Source of the DNA: Fratercula arctica
Lineage: Eukaryota > Chordata > Aves > Charadriiformes > Alcidae
NCBI GenBank assembly: GCA_947846985.1
Contig: CANTUZ010000011.1
Location: forward strand, 28,763,589 to 28,827,588
Direction of reading: 5' to 3'
DNA: 64,000 bases
Of this stretch, positions 1-13,700 are shown piece after piece; within the stretch, counting starts at the first letter, position 1; each line of letters begins with the position of its first letter. The notes below the pieces were generated by a model. That model was not told the DNA's origin, searched no databases, and saw nothing but the letters and a program-made list of their open reading frames with translations. The position numbers and the translations under genes were made by a program.

Positions 1-1676
1 GTGGGGTGAGGCCATGGTTTGCACAGGGGACATCGCTGCCACGTCCACGATGGTGCAGTCTCTGCTCTGCACCCCTGCATGCACAGCAGGCCACTCTTCA
101 TCTGGCACTGCTCTACAAATTCATGTTCACAGCAGTAGGAGAAATTAAAAGGAAGGGGTTGCTTCCAGCTAGACTCAGGTCCTTTTACCAGTATTGCTGT
201 TTTGATGAGCAATGTGATGATACATGTTTGGTTAGTGCCATCAGTTGCCAGCGCTGGTGCCACAGATGCCATAAGTATGTCTTCCCAGACACTAGACAGA
301 GTTGTGCCTGCAGATGCTCGTCTCTGACCTGCTTGCAGAGCTCCTCAGGAGGGGACTCTCTCCCGGGTTTTGGTCAAAATGAGCTCAATTAGCTGTAACA
401 ATAAAGCTTTGTTAATTTGGCTTCTTGCGGCTGACTGGTGACAGAAGAGGCTGTGCGAACAGCCGGGCGTTGAAACAGGGGCAGCCCCAGGGGGAGGCGA
501 GAGGCCTCTTTTCAGTTATACTGCAATCGGCTATAAATTGTGTTTATTTTTAAGTCTTATAAGGTTTGGATGTGCAGCATCCTGGGGCAGGAGGTGATGA
601 GGGGGTGCTGGTGGCAGCAGAGCTCAGCCCTGTTCTTGTCCCCATCCCTGCAGAGCCAGAGGGATGTGAAAGGAGAAATGGCTGTGTGTTGCTGTTTAAT
701 CCCTCTGGGAGCCCCTATCTAAGCAAACCACCCTCAGCCTCTGCTCACAGCTCAGAATTCATAGTCTACGAGAAGCTTGTGCTGTCAGGAAAATGACTTA
801 CCCTGAAGCTGGGAGAATAAATATAAAAGCCAGGTTTCCTTCACCAGCTCTTGCCCAGAGAGCGCTACAAAGCTGGTCCTCAACAAAGACAGCAAGAGGT
901 CCATAATTAGAACAAATTTTAAATAATGTATAATCTTTCATGGAAATGCATTAGACTTCAAAGGGCAGATATTAAAAGGGCCTAATGTGCAGCTATTTCT
1001 GAATTGCTGTCCTCTTAAAGAGAGAATGATGTGTTGTTTCTAAGAGACAAATGTGATATGAAGTAAGTGGTCCAGATACGTCACAGGTTGCAAAGCTCAT
1101 CCTGTTCGTAATCGTTCACTTCAAGCACCTGTCTTGGCGTGTGCAACCACCTATATGAGAATCCTATGGAGGCAATGATTCGTAATGATTGTGAGACGTT
1201 ATCCAAAGGAGAGTGTTAATGTGCTGGTAGAGACTCCATCCTGACTAGAGACCAGGTCCTCTGTCAACAGACCAATCTGGGCATCATCTGCAGGGAGGGC
1301 TGGATAGATGGGGTTTTCATGGATCCCTGGTCATCTCTGCTCCTCACCGGAGCAAAAGGTCGTTGCTGAAGTGGCTATGGTACTAGCCAGGCTGCTTCAT
1401 CCTCAAATTAAATTCTCACAGCACTTATGTCACTTTTACCTGATCCTGAGTGCTGCGAAGCACCCTTCATTCTGGCTTGAAGTTGATGGGAGCAGAGAGT
1501 GCTGAGGCAGCTCCCCAGACCGAGTCCTTGGAGAAGGACGGAGCCAATTCCCTTATCAGTGCAGATTAAACACTTGCTATGCACTGTCCTTGCTATGCAC
1601 CCTGAGCAGCAGGTGGGCCAGTGCAAGCCAGGAAAGGTCCAGCTGTCCCTCAGGGGCTATGTTGCTGTCTTTGCAG
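1..1676 (+). other. FRMD4B: Upstream intron of FRMD4B (partial)
   Basis: Non-coding sequence ending in the acceptor tgtctttgcag before exon 1. The only structure seen is a 12-base direct repeat, CTTGCTATGCAC, at 1573-1584 and 1589-1600. No TATA or CpG-rich promoter was seen, which fits an intron better than a gene start. Confidence 0.7.
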
Positions 1677-1742
1677 ATGACAGAGGGCCGGCACTGCCAG
1701 GTGCACCTCCTTGATGACAGGAACTTGGAGCTGCTGGTTCAG
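1677..1742 (+). CDS. FRMD4B: FRMD4B exon 1 of window: start of FERM F1 lobe
   Basis: It encodes residues 1-22, from [12 protein letters not shown] to ELLVQ, the first beta strands of the ubiquitin-like F1 lobe. It lies between acceptor tttgcag and donor gtaaag, is 66 bases long and ends in phase 0. In mammalian FRMD4A/B this Met is internal, preceded by a variable N-terminus on other exons, so the ATG directly after the acceptor is probably not the main start, though a short isoform could use it. Confidence 0.95.
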
Positions 1743-4700
1743 GTAAAGAACCCTTTTTTGGGTACTGGTAGCATGGTGCCAGATTTCCCCCCTTATTTTC
1801 TTTGGCGGTGCTATTGCTGGGGGGCTGACACATAAGCAATGTTTGAAGAAAAGTTGTATCTCTTACTGGAGCAACTCATAGAAGTGGAAGAAATGGGTAT
1901 GAGTTCAGGCACGCACATCCCTCCTCAGAACTGAACTAGCGGGAGGGCTTCCTTTGGACGTTGGTGCACAGTGGGCAGAATATCTGCTGTCAGTTCTGCA
2001 TTCAGCTTTTCATCTGTTTTTCCCAAAATTCATAAATTATATTAAATGCACACCTCTTGCTGGTGCTTTTTGTACTTTAGAAGGGAAGAAAAGCCTGTAT
2101 TTTTTGGGATGTGTTTTCTTCCCATAACAGAACTCAAAGCATGAGATCTTCCAGTACGTAATATTTTTTGTTGAAAAATCCCTCCTGCTGTAAGTGCAGG
2201 AAAGCCTGAGCTTCCATATTTCTCCCTAGAAAGAGGAAAGCAGCGGTTGGTCCATGCGCTTGAGCGTGATGTGGTGGGTTAAGTACATAATTGCCTCTCC
2301 GTGCTCCACATGTCCTGCGGCTCCACGGAGACATCGTATCCGACTGCCCCAAGTCTGATGGAACCACTTCTGTATTGAGTTGTACAACAGGGGTTTAACT
2401 TGGCTGTGTGTGCTTAACTGTCAGTATTTGCAGTGAAAATTTTTATTATATATGGAAAAACCTGGACTGAAATGCATTAAATTATTTTTATTCTTTCAAT
2501 AGCCCAAACTTTTGTCTCGGGAGTTACTGGATCTGGTGGCCTCACACTTCAACCTGAAAGAAAAGGAGTATTTTGGGATAACGTTTATAGATGATACGTA
2601 AGTATGTTCATTTATTTTGAACAGCTGTGTGATTATTGCAATGCAAAACCTTATCCCTGACACTGTGGCAGCTCAGTGTGCTGGAAAAATGACTTTTTCT
2701 TTTGAAGAAGAAAGATTTCCTACCTTGTGCTTGTGCTGGTTACCTGAGGAAAGGGGAAGGCACAAAACAGAAAATATTTGGAAAATATCTTTTGGGCACA
2801 AACCAGAGAATACTTGTAAAATACATTCCTGATGCTGTCACGTCTCATGTTTGTCTCACAAGGTGGAAAAAATTGATTCAGCAATAATTTCCCACGTGGA
2901 CACCCTCAGCTTTCCTACTGTGTGCTTTTAGTAGCAACAAAAAGCTCTTGCGTTTATTTTCAAAATGAATTGCTCCTATTGCTTTGCACTTTAATCTCAA
3001 ATGTATTATTGAGTCTTTAAAACCCAAACTTCCCTAACAGCAGTGAAATATGAAGTTAGTCCTTCTTGTAAACAGCTTTCCCTCTAGCTTCCCTATTGCT
3101 TTTAGATACCCAAGCTGTTCTGCAGACTACCAGAAAGAGCTGCAAAAGCAGCAAATGCTCAAAATGCACAACCCTCCCTTCCCGGTAGCTGGACTAATGC
3201 AAGCGCGTGCTGGTGTTGGGTGCAGCATGTTACTGCTGATGCCCCTCCCCTGCCACCTTCTGCCAGTGGCTGCCGCCGGGCTGGGTGAGATGCCGTGGCC
3301 AGGCTCTGGAGTGCCGTGGGAAACCTGCTTCCATGGCATTAACCCGGAGTCGACTGGGTTAATTGAAATCTCAGCTGGTGTTTTAGACTCATCTGGCAGC
3401 ATTGCGCTAAAATGCGTCCCCACACCGGCTGGGTGCAGGACCAAAGCCCGCAGGCAGGACCAGCATCTCCAGAAGAGTCACCTTCAGCTCCACAAAGAGC
3501 TGGAGCCAGGGCAGTGGGGAAGTGGAGTTGTGCCCTAATGCAGCCCCTAAATAAACCTCTTCTTGTCTAATGGGAATAATATTGGCCCCTGCTGCTCTCC
3601 ATTGCTGCTTTTTACGGTGTCCTGGATGGAAGCCTTCTCCTACAAACCACATTGGAGCTGTTTGGGGCCCTGGCCAAGGCAGTTACCATCTGCAGGTGCA
3701 GGACTCGCCCCAGGGAAAGGGCTGGTGTTTACGGAGCTGGTAGGAGCCACTCACTCCGGGGCCCTGACCGCAGGGGTGTGTTATTTTTACCAGCCACTCT
3801 CATCTTGGGCTCTCCCTAGAATATTTTTGCCACATCCTTGTCCTTTCAAGTGCTGGAAAATACTTTATTTCAGCTCTTCTGCAAATCCCTTAAGGATGCT
3901 GTTTGTACTTGGCTTATTTTCCTCCCCCTCCCAGAAGGGCTGCCATGAAATTCTTCTGGAGGTTTTTGGTTGCTGGCGCTCCCTCACGGTGAGCTTTAAA
4001 GTGCTGCCAGGGGATTACCTAAAAGCTGTTGGCATCCCCAGAAATGCCAGTGGGGATCCAGAGGCTGACACATTGAGTGTACGGGGCTGGGATGGGTGTT
4101 CAGAGGGAATCTGTGGCCTCTGGAGGGCACCCATGCCCCAGCCTTTTGGGGCAGCCACAGCCTCCTGCTCTCCCCCTCAGCCCCAGGGTCCTCAGGGAGG
4201 TTACTGGGGTTTGGAGGATTTTAGTTTTATTTCTGGTTTCCTTCACATTTCAGTCGGAGAAGCTGCTGCAGAGAGAACTGTGTTTTAGACACCTGCCTCA
4301 TTAAATGGGTGTGCCAGTGGTACATCTCTCTGCCCTGAAATGGGGATTTATGTCTTGCTGGGACTGGGGATGGTGCAGAACACTTTTGCTGCAGGCAAAC
4401 ATCCCGCTTCTGCTGCTGATCAGATCCCTCTGCTAGCCGTGAGAAGTCAATGGAAGCATCCCCATCTCTAGCAAAGGAGGGTATCTCAATAATATTTAGT
4501 TTTTCTGGGTGCTGTGCTGTGACTTTTGTGCTGCAGCTGAAAATGTGACTGCAAAGAGCGTTCTCTAATGTCCAAAAATGAATTACATCAAAATCTCAAA
4601 GTTAGGAAAAAAGGAAATAATTGGATGAGATGTTTGCCTGACTCAGAGCTGAATCTTGCACTTTTTAAAGTAACACTTGGCATGAACACGAGCACTGAAA

Positions 4701-7700
4701 AGAGCCTGTTTCTGTATTTCCCATCCCAGTTTTTAACCACCTCCCCAACCTGTTTCCGCAGAGGTCAGAGCGTCTGGCTGCAGCTGGATCACCGAGTCCT
4801 GGACCATGACTTGCCCAAGAAACCGGGCCCGGCAACTTTGTACTTTGCCGTTAGGTGAGTAATTGTTTCCACAAATAAAACATTGCCACTTGGGTTTGTT
4901 GATCACTAGAGGTTTTTGTTTAAAAGAACTGATTACAGATTTGATAAAGGAAATAAATGTCAAAGCGATGTATTATTTTTAGAAGGAGATTAGGTCCTGG
5001 ATAAGTGCTGCTCTCTTTTGTATCTAACTACCAAAAAAAAGTAGTTTGGAACCTGCTACTTTTTAAACTGTTACTAGGACATTGTTCTTAATTTGTGGGT
5101 TGGGGTTTTTTTTGTTTAAAACCCCATATTTTAAAGATCTCCTTTGCCTGACTTGTCTTTAATAGTGCTAAATTTTAATACAGTTTGTTTAAACAACTGT
5201 ACTTACTTTTTTGTCGTCTTATGTTTACTTAAGGGTTTTCTGTACTTGAAAGGGATTGCTGATGGCTTCTTTGCTCACACAGCTTAAGCCAGTCCCCAGG
5301 AGAGAGTAAAATCCCTGGCAAAGTGATGATTTTGGCCAATGTAATTGCATTACTTTAGGGCTTTTGCTGGCAAAGCTTTGCTGGTTAAGGGCCTGAAAAA
5401 AACCATGTCCTGCGAGACGGAGCTGTGCTGGCAGAAAAGACTAAGCATCATATTCTTAATATTGTTGGAGTTCTTGTTTTCCTTGCAGTCTATGAGGAGA
5501 ATGAGAGCAGACTGACCTCATTCGCTCTTCGTATCTCAGTCAATTTATGCCTTGTGTGCTTAATTATTTGAAGTGCTTCCAAGGCAGAGCCTCTAGTGTA
5601 GTTGGGTCGGTTGGCACCATCATCTTGCCATGTCCTCTGCACCCTGGTCATTGAGGGAACCATTCAAACAAGTGGCACTTTGTTTTTGCTGAATATGTGC
5701 TTATCTGTGATGGAGTTCAGAGCTGCTCTTCCCTTACCCACTTTTAAAAGAAAGGAAAAAAAATCCATTTTAAAAGGGGTGATGGGCTCTTCAATATATT
5801 CACTGTATTTGATGAGGATGTGGGAGGCTAAAATCTATGAGTACCCAAGAAAGCTGTGAAGGCGATCCTATGCCTTGAGCATTTCTTTGGTTGGGATTAA
5901 TGCTGTTGGCTTGTGATGGTCACTTTGGCCCTCTCTGTTGCAAGATGGTCCTCTACAGGACAGGCTATTCAGAGACCTGGGCAAGAGCTCATGTGTGAGG
6001 AGTGGGCTTGGAAAGATCAACTTCTAGAAGCTGTTTTTAAGCCTGACTACTCCAGGGTCATGAGATCCAAACCAAGCAATTAGGAGCCAAGGAGGTGGGC
6101 AGTGAGTGAGGAGCAGGATACAGAAATAACTAGCAGTATAGAAACCATCTGATCTGTAGAAAATAAATATTCCAGCAGAAAAGCCACTTCAAAACCTGCA
6201 ACGCTCTACTCTGTTACAACCTTTTGGATAAGTAAGTGACCCCAGGCCTTTGCTCCTATGCCTTGGTGGCCTTCCCACGGCCTATGCCTTGGGTGGTTAG
6301 TTCAGACACTTATCTTGTGTGAACACATTTGCCTTGTCACAGCCTATTCCTTAATTAAACTCCCTTGAGAGCAGCCAAATACACAGTTGTAGCTGTGTGT
6401 GCCTGTGGCTTGAACGGAAAAGCGTAGTCGGGCGTAGGGCAGGTGGCACGGAGGGGCTGGGCAAGCATAAGGAGGCAGGGCACCGAGCTGCTCTTCTCAT
6501 AGCAAGTGGCAAATGTGCAACAGCATCAGTTCTCAGTATCTTTCAGCACTGTGCCAGACAGTTTCCAGTAGCAATACTGGAAATGGGGGCATCTCCGGAT
6601 ACCTGGTTATGACCCTCCTTTCGTTCACAGCTCCCCAGCCCTCAGCTCTTGTCATTCAGTAATGAAACACACAATAAATCCTTTCAGGCTTTAATTATTT
6701 CTCTTCAGCTGGCATAAAATCAATCCAGTCAGGTGAGTTTTCATATGGTGCATGTAGCTGGTTTAGGATTTATAGACTTAGGACATGCAGATTTGGGAGT
6801 TAGAAAAGTGTCATTCTAGTTTCAAAGATGCAGACAGCATCAGAAATAAAAGCAGAACATGTACTTTATGGTGTTCCCTAACATGCTTGTCATCCCCCGA
6901 GCATCCTTATCTCTGTGGTCCAATGTTCCCCATCTGTACTGTGGTGATAAAGGCGTACAGCTTGTACCACGGAAGAAATAGAGCACGCACCCCTGGCTGG
7001 GGCAGAGGCAACGCCTCCCCAGTGCCCTCTCCCTAAATCCATACTCTGTACCAGCAGTGACTGGAGCTACCTCTCTGCAGAGCAGAGTGCTATCCTGCTT
7101 GTAAGGATGTCAGCCACGTCTGGCTCTTAGTTGAAAGAAACTGCAAGTGCAAATGAGGTCTTTAGTTGAGGAAAAATCACCGTTTTGGTGCAGCGGAGGG
7201 AGGAAGGGTTTAGCAGGCTGAGGAAGGTCTATGCCATGAAGGGCTGGTCTGGCAGCAGGTTGGGAAGGGACGAGGAGTGAGGCTTCTGCCCTCTGGTGCT
7301 CTGCATTTCTGGAGAGAAACACTCAAGTGTACTTAAAGTGAAGTTTAGCAAAGCTGTTGGAAAAAAAAGTAAATTATATCGGGTGTGATCAAGAGAGGGT
7401 GGAAATACCTGTGGTTCCTACAGTTCTCAGTGAAAGGTGAGTCATGGAAATGTAAAATAGCCTTTCAAATGTCTGGGGCAGGCTGCTGGGCTTGGGTCTG
7501 CCCCTTGGACAGGCTGCATGCCTGTAACGTGGGTAAATTATCTCCTTATCCTGCAGAGGTGTTCTGGGGAGTGCTTTAAAATTAATTTGATGGAACATGC
7601 TGTAGGAATGTGAAATATTAAAACAATTACTGTTTAATGTATTGCTTGTCTCAAGTCACAACCTAAATACTGCATACATTCCTAACACATGCGGCAGGCG

Positions 7701-10700
7701 CTAGCTTTACTGCTTCTTACCATGCGCTCCGTGCTGCTGCTGGAGACTTCTTCCAGTGTCTTGCAAATCATCTTCACCAAGAGACCAGTGGCTGGAGCTT
7801 GAGGCTGTGAGGAGCCCTAAGGAGCACCATGGGGCTGTGGGAGGGACTGGCCTGGTTCTGATAAACATAGTGGGCTGCGTGCCCTGTATTGGCCATCCAA
7901 GCCTCTTGCTAGCAAAGGCAAGATACTGAGAAGCCCTGGTGTGGCCTGCACTGCTGGGGCAGTGGTGGTGGTGGCCCAAGTCTTTCCTTGGCTGGGAAAA
8001 AAAAGTACCTGCTGTCTAGCATTGGATAGGAGAGTCTGGACCCAACGCATTCATCCTCCGTAAGGAGCTGGAGAACAGGTATCCTGCTTTCAGGTCCAGC
8101 TAAAGGAGGATTGACAGGACCACCTTCACACAAATTTGTCTCTTTTTAAACTGATTTGGCAGTTCCACGCTCCTCAAATTATAGATGTGTTTTCTCCGCA
8201 CCCTTTAATGCATCTCAGCGCTGTTTGGTTTGATGCCCTGAGTGAGTCAGAAGTGCACAGGTGGGTTGTGTGCGATTTTTCAGAGTGACAGCAGCATACG
8301 TGATGTTTGGTGTAGCTCTATAACAAACTGGGACCCATCTGCTGGCCTTAGCTGGGCCAGAGTAACCAGTAATGGGATTGCTTTTGTTGGGTAGCGCCTC
8401 TGCGATGCACTCGGGGAAGAAGAGGCTGGGGAGGAAGGCAGAGAAAGTTCCATAGAGTGGTGCCTGCAAGGCTGAGCCAGTTTGCAGCCCTTCCATGTAA
8501 ACCATTTGTTTTAGGCCTCTCATCATCATTAGGGTGATCATTAGTGCTGGGCTGGCTTTCTGACTTGTTTGGAGTCACCTGTTCCACTCTGTTTTTATCT
8601 GCATAGGAGGGATGGGCTTTGCTGCTTTAACGTTCGACAGGGTTTTCAAGTGAGATGAAAAGTCATCAGATATCTACGATCTAGTGAGCAAGGAGTTTGC
8701 TATTCCCTGTGTGCTGTCGGCCTGTGATTTTTCCGCTTGTTCCCTCCTAATGGGCAGGAAATTAAGTGCAGTAGCTCATAGTTCCTCTGTGCTATTTTAT
8801 TACTAGAGAACAAAACATTGAGGAAATGATTTGGGAGGAAGATGAAACCTGTTCAAGAAAGTAACTGTTTGGGTTTGGTTTTGGTTTGTTGTTTTTTTTT
8901 TTTAATTTTCAGGTTCTACATTGAAAGCATTTCCTTTCTCAAAGACAAAACTACAGTCGAGCTGTTCTTTCTGAACGCCAAGTCCTGTGTGCACCAGGTA
9001 AGCCCCAGCGTTCCTTTGGAGCTCCTTATTGTGCCTCTCCCATTTATTGCTCCTCTGCCACCTACACAGTCCTGCAAACTCACTAGGGGCTGCGTCTAAT
9101 TTCTAGATCTTATTGAGGTATTAAAAACTCAACGTGCTTTCTCTCCTCCTTCACTTCAATGCTGATGTTCCAAGCAAATGGATAAGGATGATGACGGTTT
9201 CTTTGTCCTGTTTTCGCAGCCCTACTGTGTGCTCACTGCACTAGAATAAGTCTTAAGTACTCAAAAGCTTTTAAGTTGTTTGAAATTTGGGTTGTAACTT
9301 CACAGGTAGGCTCTGTCTCAGTGGCATATCCTTCTATATGCTGCATAGTAAACACTTAAGGCAAGCAACTTTTTACCGATTTCAAGTCAAACTTGCCTCA
9401 AGAACAAAAGCTTTGTGAGGAAAGTCCTATGCTGTGAACTTGGTTCCTTGTTCCCTGATTTCCTGCCATAATTCAGTGTAGTAGTAAAGTAATAAACACT
9501 ATGAAGTAGTAATCAAAACGAGTTATTAAAATACTTTCAATACTTACTCTCTGCTTAAGAAGCTTCCACTGTTTTCTTGAAATGTGTGAATTGGTAGAAC
9601 ATACCTTTAAAAGTTACTTCATGATATGGGAGCCAAAATCTTTTAAAAAAAAATAAAAAATAAAAAATAAGGTTGATCTGCTACAGATTCATCTTGGGCT
9701 GAAAAAAAGGTGGTGTGGCAGCCACCTTCGGCATGCCCTAATAGCAGCTGCAGTTCAATGAACTTCTCTTTAGCAATACCTCATGTTTCTGGGATTTTCC
9801 AGTTAATGTCAAACTTGGGCCTCTGGCTTTTTTTTTTACTTGAGGTCCAATCAGCCTAAAGGGGTCACTCGGTTCTTACAACCTTTTCTTGGAAAACAAT
9901 CCTGTATCATTAGCTGGTGGTGGAGCTCGGTGTAGCCAGCCAAAGTTTCCACCTTTAGTATGCTTCATATTTTAGAGATTCTTATTCGGTATCCAGTATT
10001 TGTTATTTTATGGTGGGATCAGAAACCTGATGTGAAAGTGGTTAATGGTAAAGTTGTGACTGTGTGCTTTATATGGGAATTGCTTTTTGGAAGAGTGGAG
10101 GAAATTGGGGCCTTTTTACAGCATGCTGAAGTTTTAAAGATGTTTGAAGAACTTGGGGCCTCGCTGGTTAAGATTAATCAAAAGCAAATCTCCATTTGGC
10201 ACATCTGTCATTTGAAATGAAGGGTCTTGGCAACTTGTCATCCTTTCAGGGAAAAATGGAGCGCTTTAAACAGAAAGCGCAAATAATTTTGGAATTGGAA
10301 AATGGGTTTGGTTTTAGATGGAATGTGAAAAATGCCGCTGCTATTGAAACAAATGCTGTCAACATCAAAACATTTGGTGCAAGTATATGTGTTTATGTAT
10401 ATGTGTAAAGTGTAAGAGAAAGCAAAGAGAAGCATGAAAAACCTTCCCTCACTGATCATAGACACGCATGTCATCAAACCAATAAGGAGTCACTTCTGAC
10501 CTGGATAAATATTATTATCCAAGCAGCATAACTTCCTATTACTGACGTGAAGTGCTGATAGCACAAGAAGCGCTGGTGATGCACGGAGTGCTGCAATAAG
10601 CAGACTGTCCATCATCCAGTTGAGTTCAGGGCTTTGGGAGCTGGGAGAGGTTTGAATGAAGGCTGGTTCATATTTCCATCCTCCGCCCCATGGCTTGCAA

Positions 10701-13700
10701 GGTGTGTGATCTAATTGGCAGCAACCCAAAGTGTTGGCTTCCCTGTTCCTGCAAGCAGAATTGCCAGAAGCAGAGAGGGGTTTTTTTGTCACATCCAGTT
10801 TCTGTGGGCAGCGGAGGGATGGGAGCATTGCTTCCTCCTGAGAGCAGGATCTCTGCAGGCAGCGCCCAGCGATTCCACATGTAAGGAAAGGCGAGAGCTC
10901 CTGCTCTGCCTGCAGCGCTTTCTGTGCTTGGGTGGCTTCACAGAAGCCAGGTTATTTACTTTCAAGGTGACTTTGGTCCAGTGGCTTTTAACCTTCAAAT
11001 TAAGTCTTTTAAAAAATAAATTACCCTACTTGGTAAACTTATGGTCAGTCTCTAGGTTTCAAGTAGTGTGTGAAGTGAATACGAGCAGATCCCCAGCTCC
11101 GGTGAAGCAAAGTGGCTGATGCTCACTGATGACAGCGAGGAATGTTCCCTGGCATTTCTCAGTCGTTAATCCTGCTCCAGGAGGTTAGACCTGCCTCAGC
11201 TTAGCTTTTCTTTATTTTTCTTTTTTTCTTGCTGCATTCATGGAGTGAGGAAACCCCAGTGCCTCAGAAAGCAGCAACCTACCCCTAGCCCAGAGCTCGG
11301 GGATGCTCCTCAATGCACAGGGTGTGCTGGAGGATGCCCTACAGTGGGGCTGTATCCTAACCCGGATCTTTATGTGAAGCTTCTGCTCTGTGTGGGCCAG
11401 GAATGCAGCTCAGGGGATCAATGCTGCAATACCTGGGGTGTGAGAAGACCTGCCTGGATAAGATTGCTTAAAAGCCAGTCGTGTTTTTTGCTTTCACAAA
11501 GCTGTTTCCAAAGTTTTCATGGTACCTTGTTCCCCATAGGGGACACAGTGTGTGAAAAGCACAAATCCCAGGGTGGTGCAGAGACCTGATGCTTGAAGGA
11601 GTTTGTGTTTGTGTTCTTTTGACGTTCCCAAGCACTGGTATGTGTTGACAGCACAGCAGCATGTAGGTACCTGTGCTTTAAAGGAAAATGATGCTTTCCT
11701 GAGCAGAGGGTGAGTGGGTGATGTTGCCCTGTGTGCGAGATGCTGCCAGCGTGTAGGGACGCACCGCGAGAGCCTGCTGAAGGCTTGGGCAAATACAGCC
11801 AGTGCGTTGGCAAAGCTTCGTGCCAGTCCCTGCTCTGAAGGGGTTTTATCTGTGGCTTATCGGGTTCAGGGGCTGTATCATAAATGTATTTACAGTATTT
11901 TTTGAGAGATCTGCGGGCAATCCTGTGTGTGAAATCCTGGAAATGGCTGTATCTAATCAGAGAATGATACCTCCCTAGTGAAGTCTGGCATCTCTGGGTT
12001 TAGGATGGAGCTGCTGGGCAAAGTGTGTTGGCCATCTTGTCCCAGATGACTCCAGAGAGGTTTTGCTCCCAGCTGAATAAAATTTCAGAATAAATAATAT
12101 ATTAAATATATTAATTATTAATTCTATAATATATTACAAAATATGGCTTCTGAATAATAAATAATGGAATAAAAACCTGCATAAAAGTTCTGAAAACAGC
12201 AAATGTGGCTTGTGCTGTGTAGTGCACAGCTGCCTTGCTCTTCCTCACCTTTCAACTCCACATTCCTTCCTGCAAATCTTTCTGCTCCTTTCTGCAAATC
12301 GGGTACCACCTTCCTCTGCAAAGGGTTGGAAGAATCTGGGGCTTGTGCATTTTGCAATTTCTGTAGACATTTTGGCAAGGGAGGAGCGAACAGACAATAA
12401 AATCTCTGCTGCCAAAAATGTATTTCTTTCTACTCCCCACCCACTCCCCCACCTCCATGCTCTTCTATACAGTCAAAGCTCCTTTGTGCTTCTGGGACCT
12501 TTGCTGCCACATGCCAGGTTTATGCATCCTCTATGACTTGTGTTGTTCTCGGTGCAGTCCCCCTCTCTGCCTTGCCCTCATCCCCTGCGAGCAGCTGCGG
12601 AGCTGGGGGGGGAATCCCATTTGCCCAAAGCACAAGAGGGCTGAGACCTTATTTTTACTTTTGCGAATTGTGTTTTAGCAGCATTACAGTTCTGCACCTG
12701 GAGCAAAGAGTTGCTGTGCACTGAGCACGAGGCATCCATGGCTGCTTCTTTCCACTGCACCCCATCTTATCCCTATCTTAACCCACCGCATCAACACCGG
12801 CATCTTCCTTCTACAGTGTATAACATAACACTGCTTTACACACCTGGAGAATAAACCTTCTGTGTTGGATTTGCCAACGTGACCCATTGAGCATTTGCTT
12901 GCCCTCCCCCTGTCTTCTTGCATATAATGCAACATTTGCTGTTACACTCGTAAGAGCGCCTGGTGTTTCCTCGCTGATGGTGTGTGCATAAACCTTGACC
13001 TTCAGCCAATACCACAAATGCTGCCAGTGCTCCTGCCATACCCTCCTTTCATGTTGAGCTGCCAATTTTTTCCCCCCACTGGTCTGATGCTGCAGTCCTC
13101 AGGCCCTCTTGGTCCTACGTGGTCCAGCCAGCTGCCTGGCTCCTGCTCTCCAGCATCCATGCTCTTTGGGCTGGAGCTTGGAGAAGCCACATCCACTGTC
13201 AGGAACAACTTGGGCCACCAAGCAGGAGGTGGGAGCTGGTAAAACTTAGATCTCCAGGTCTGTGGAAGGGCCTCCCAGTTGACTTGGTTATAATCTTGTT
13301 TATCTACATGTATTTTGGGAGAATGCAATGGTTGGAAGGAGGCTTTGTGTATGTCTGGGCTTTGTCTTCTTGCGTGCCTCTCTTTTCAAGGCTTTGAGAA
13401 CTGCTGCCTGAAAACCTCCACTGGTGACAACTTCAATTTAAAAGCTTTTTTTCCTGTCACTGAATGTAAGAAGCTGGGTTTAGATTTATAGCCATCTCTA
13501 AAATCTACTGTACAGCTGGAATTTAAAATAGTGGAAACCTAGCACTTAGTTTCAGGTGAAATGGGTATCTCAGAATTGATGTGTTTGCACAGGGATAGGA
13601 GAGCTTTGTAACGTGTTCAGTGTGTTATTTCACAGCCCGTGACCATAGTTGGGATACTTTTAAGGAGGTGGGTCAGAACTGGTCACACGCATGTTGATGA

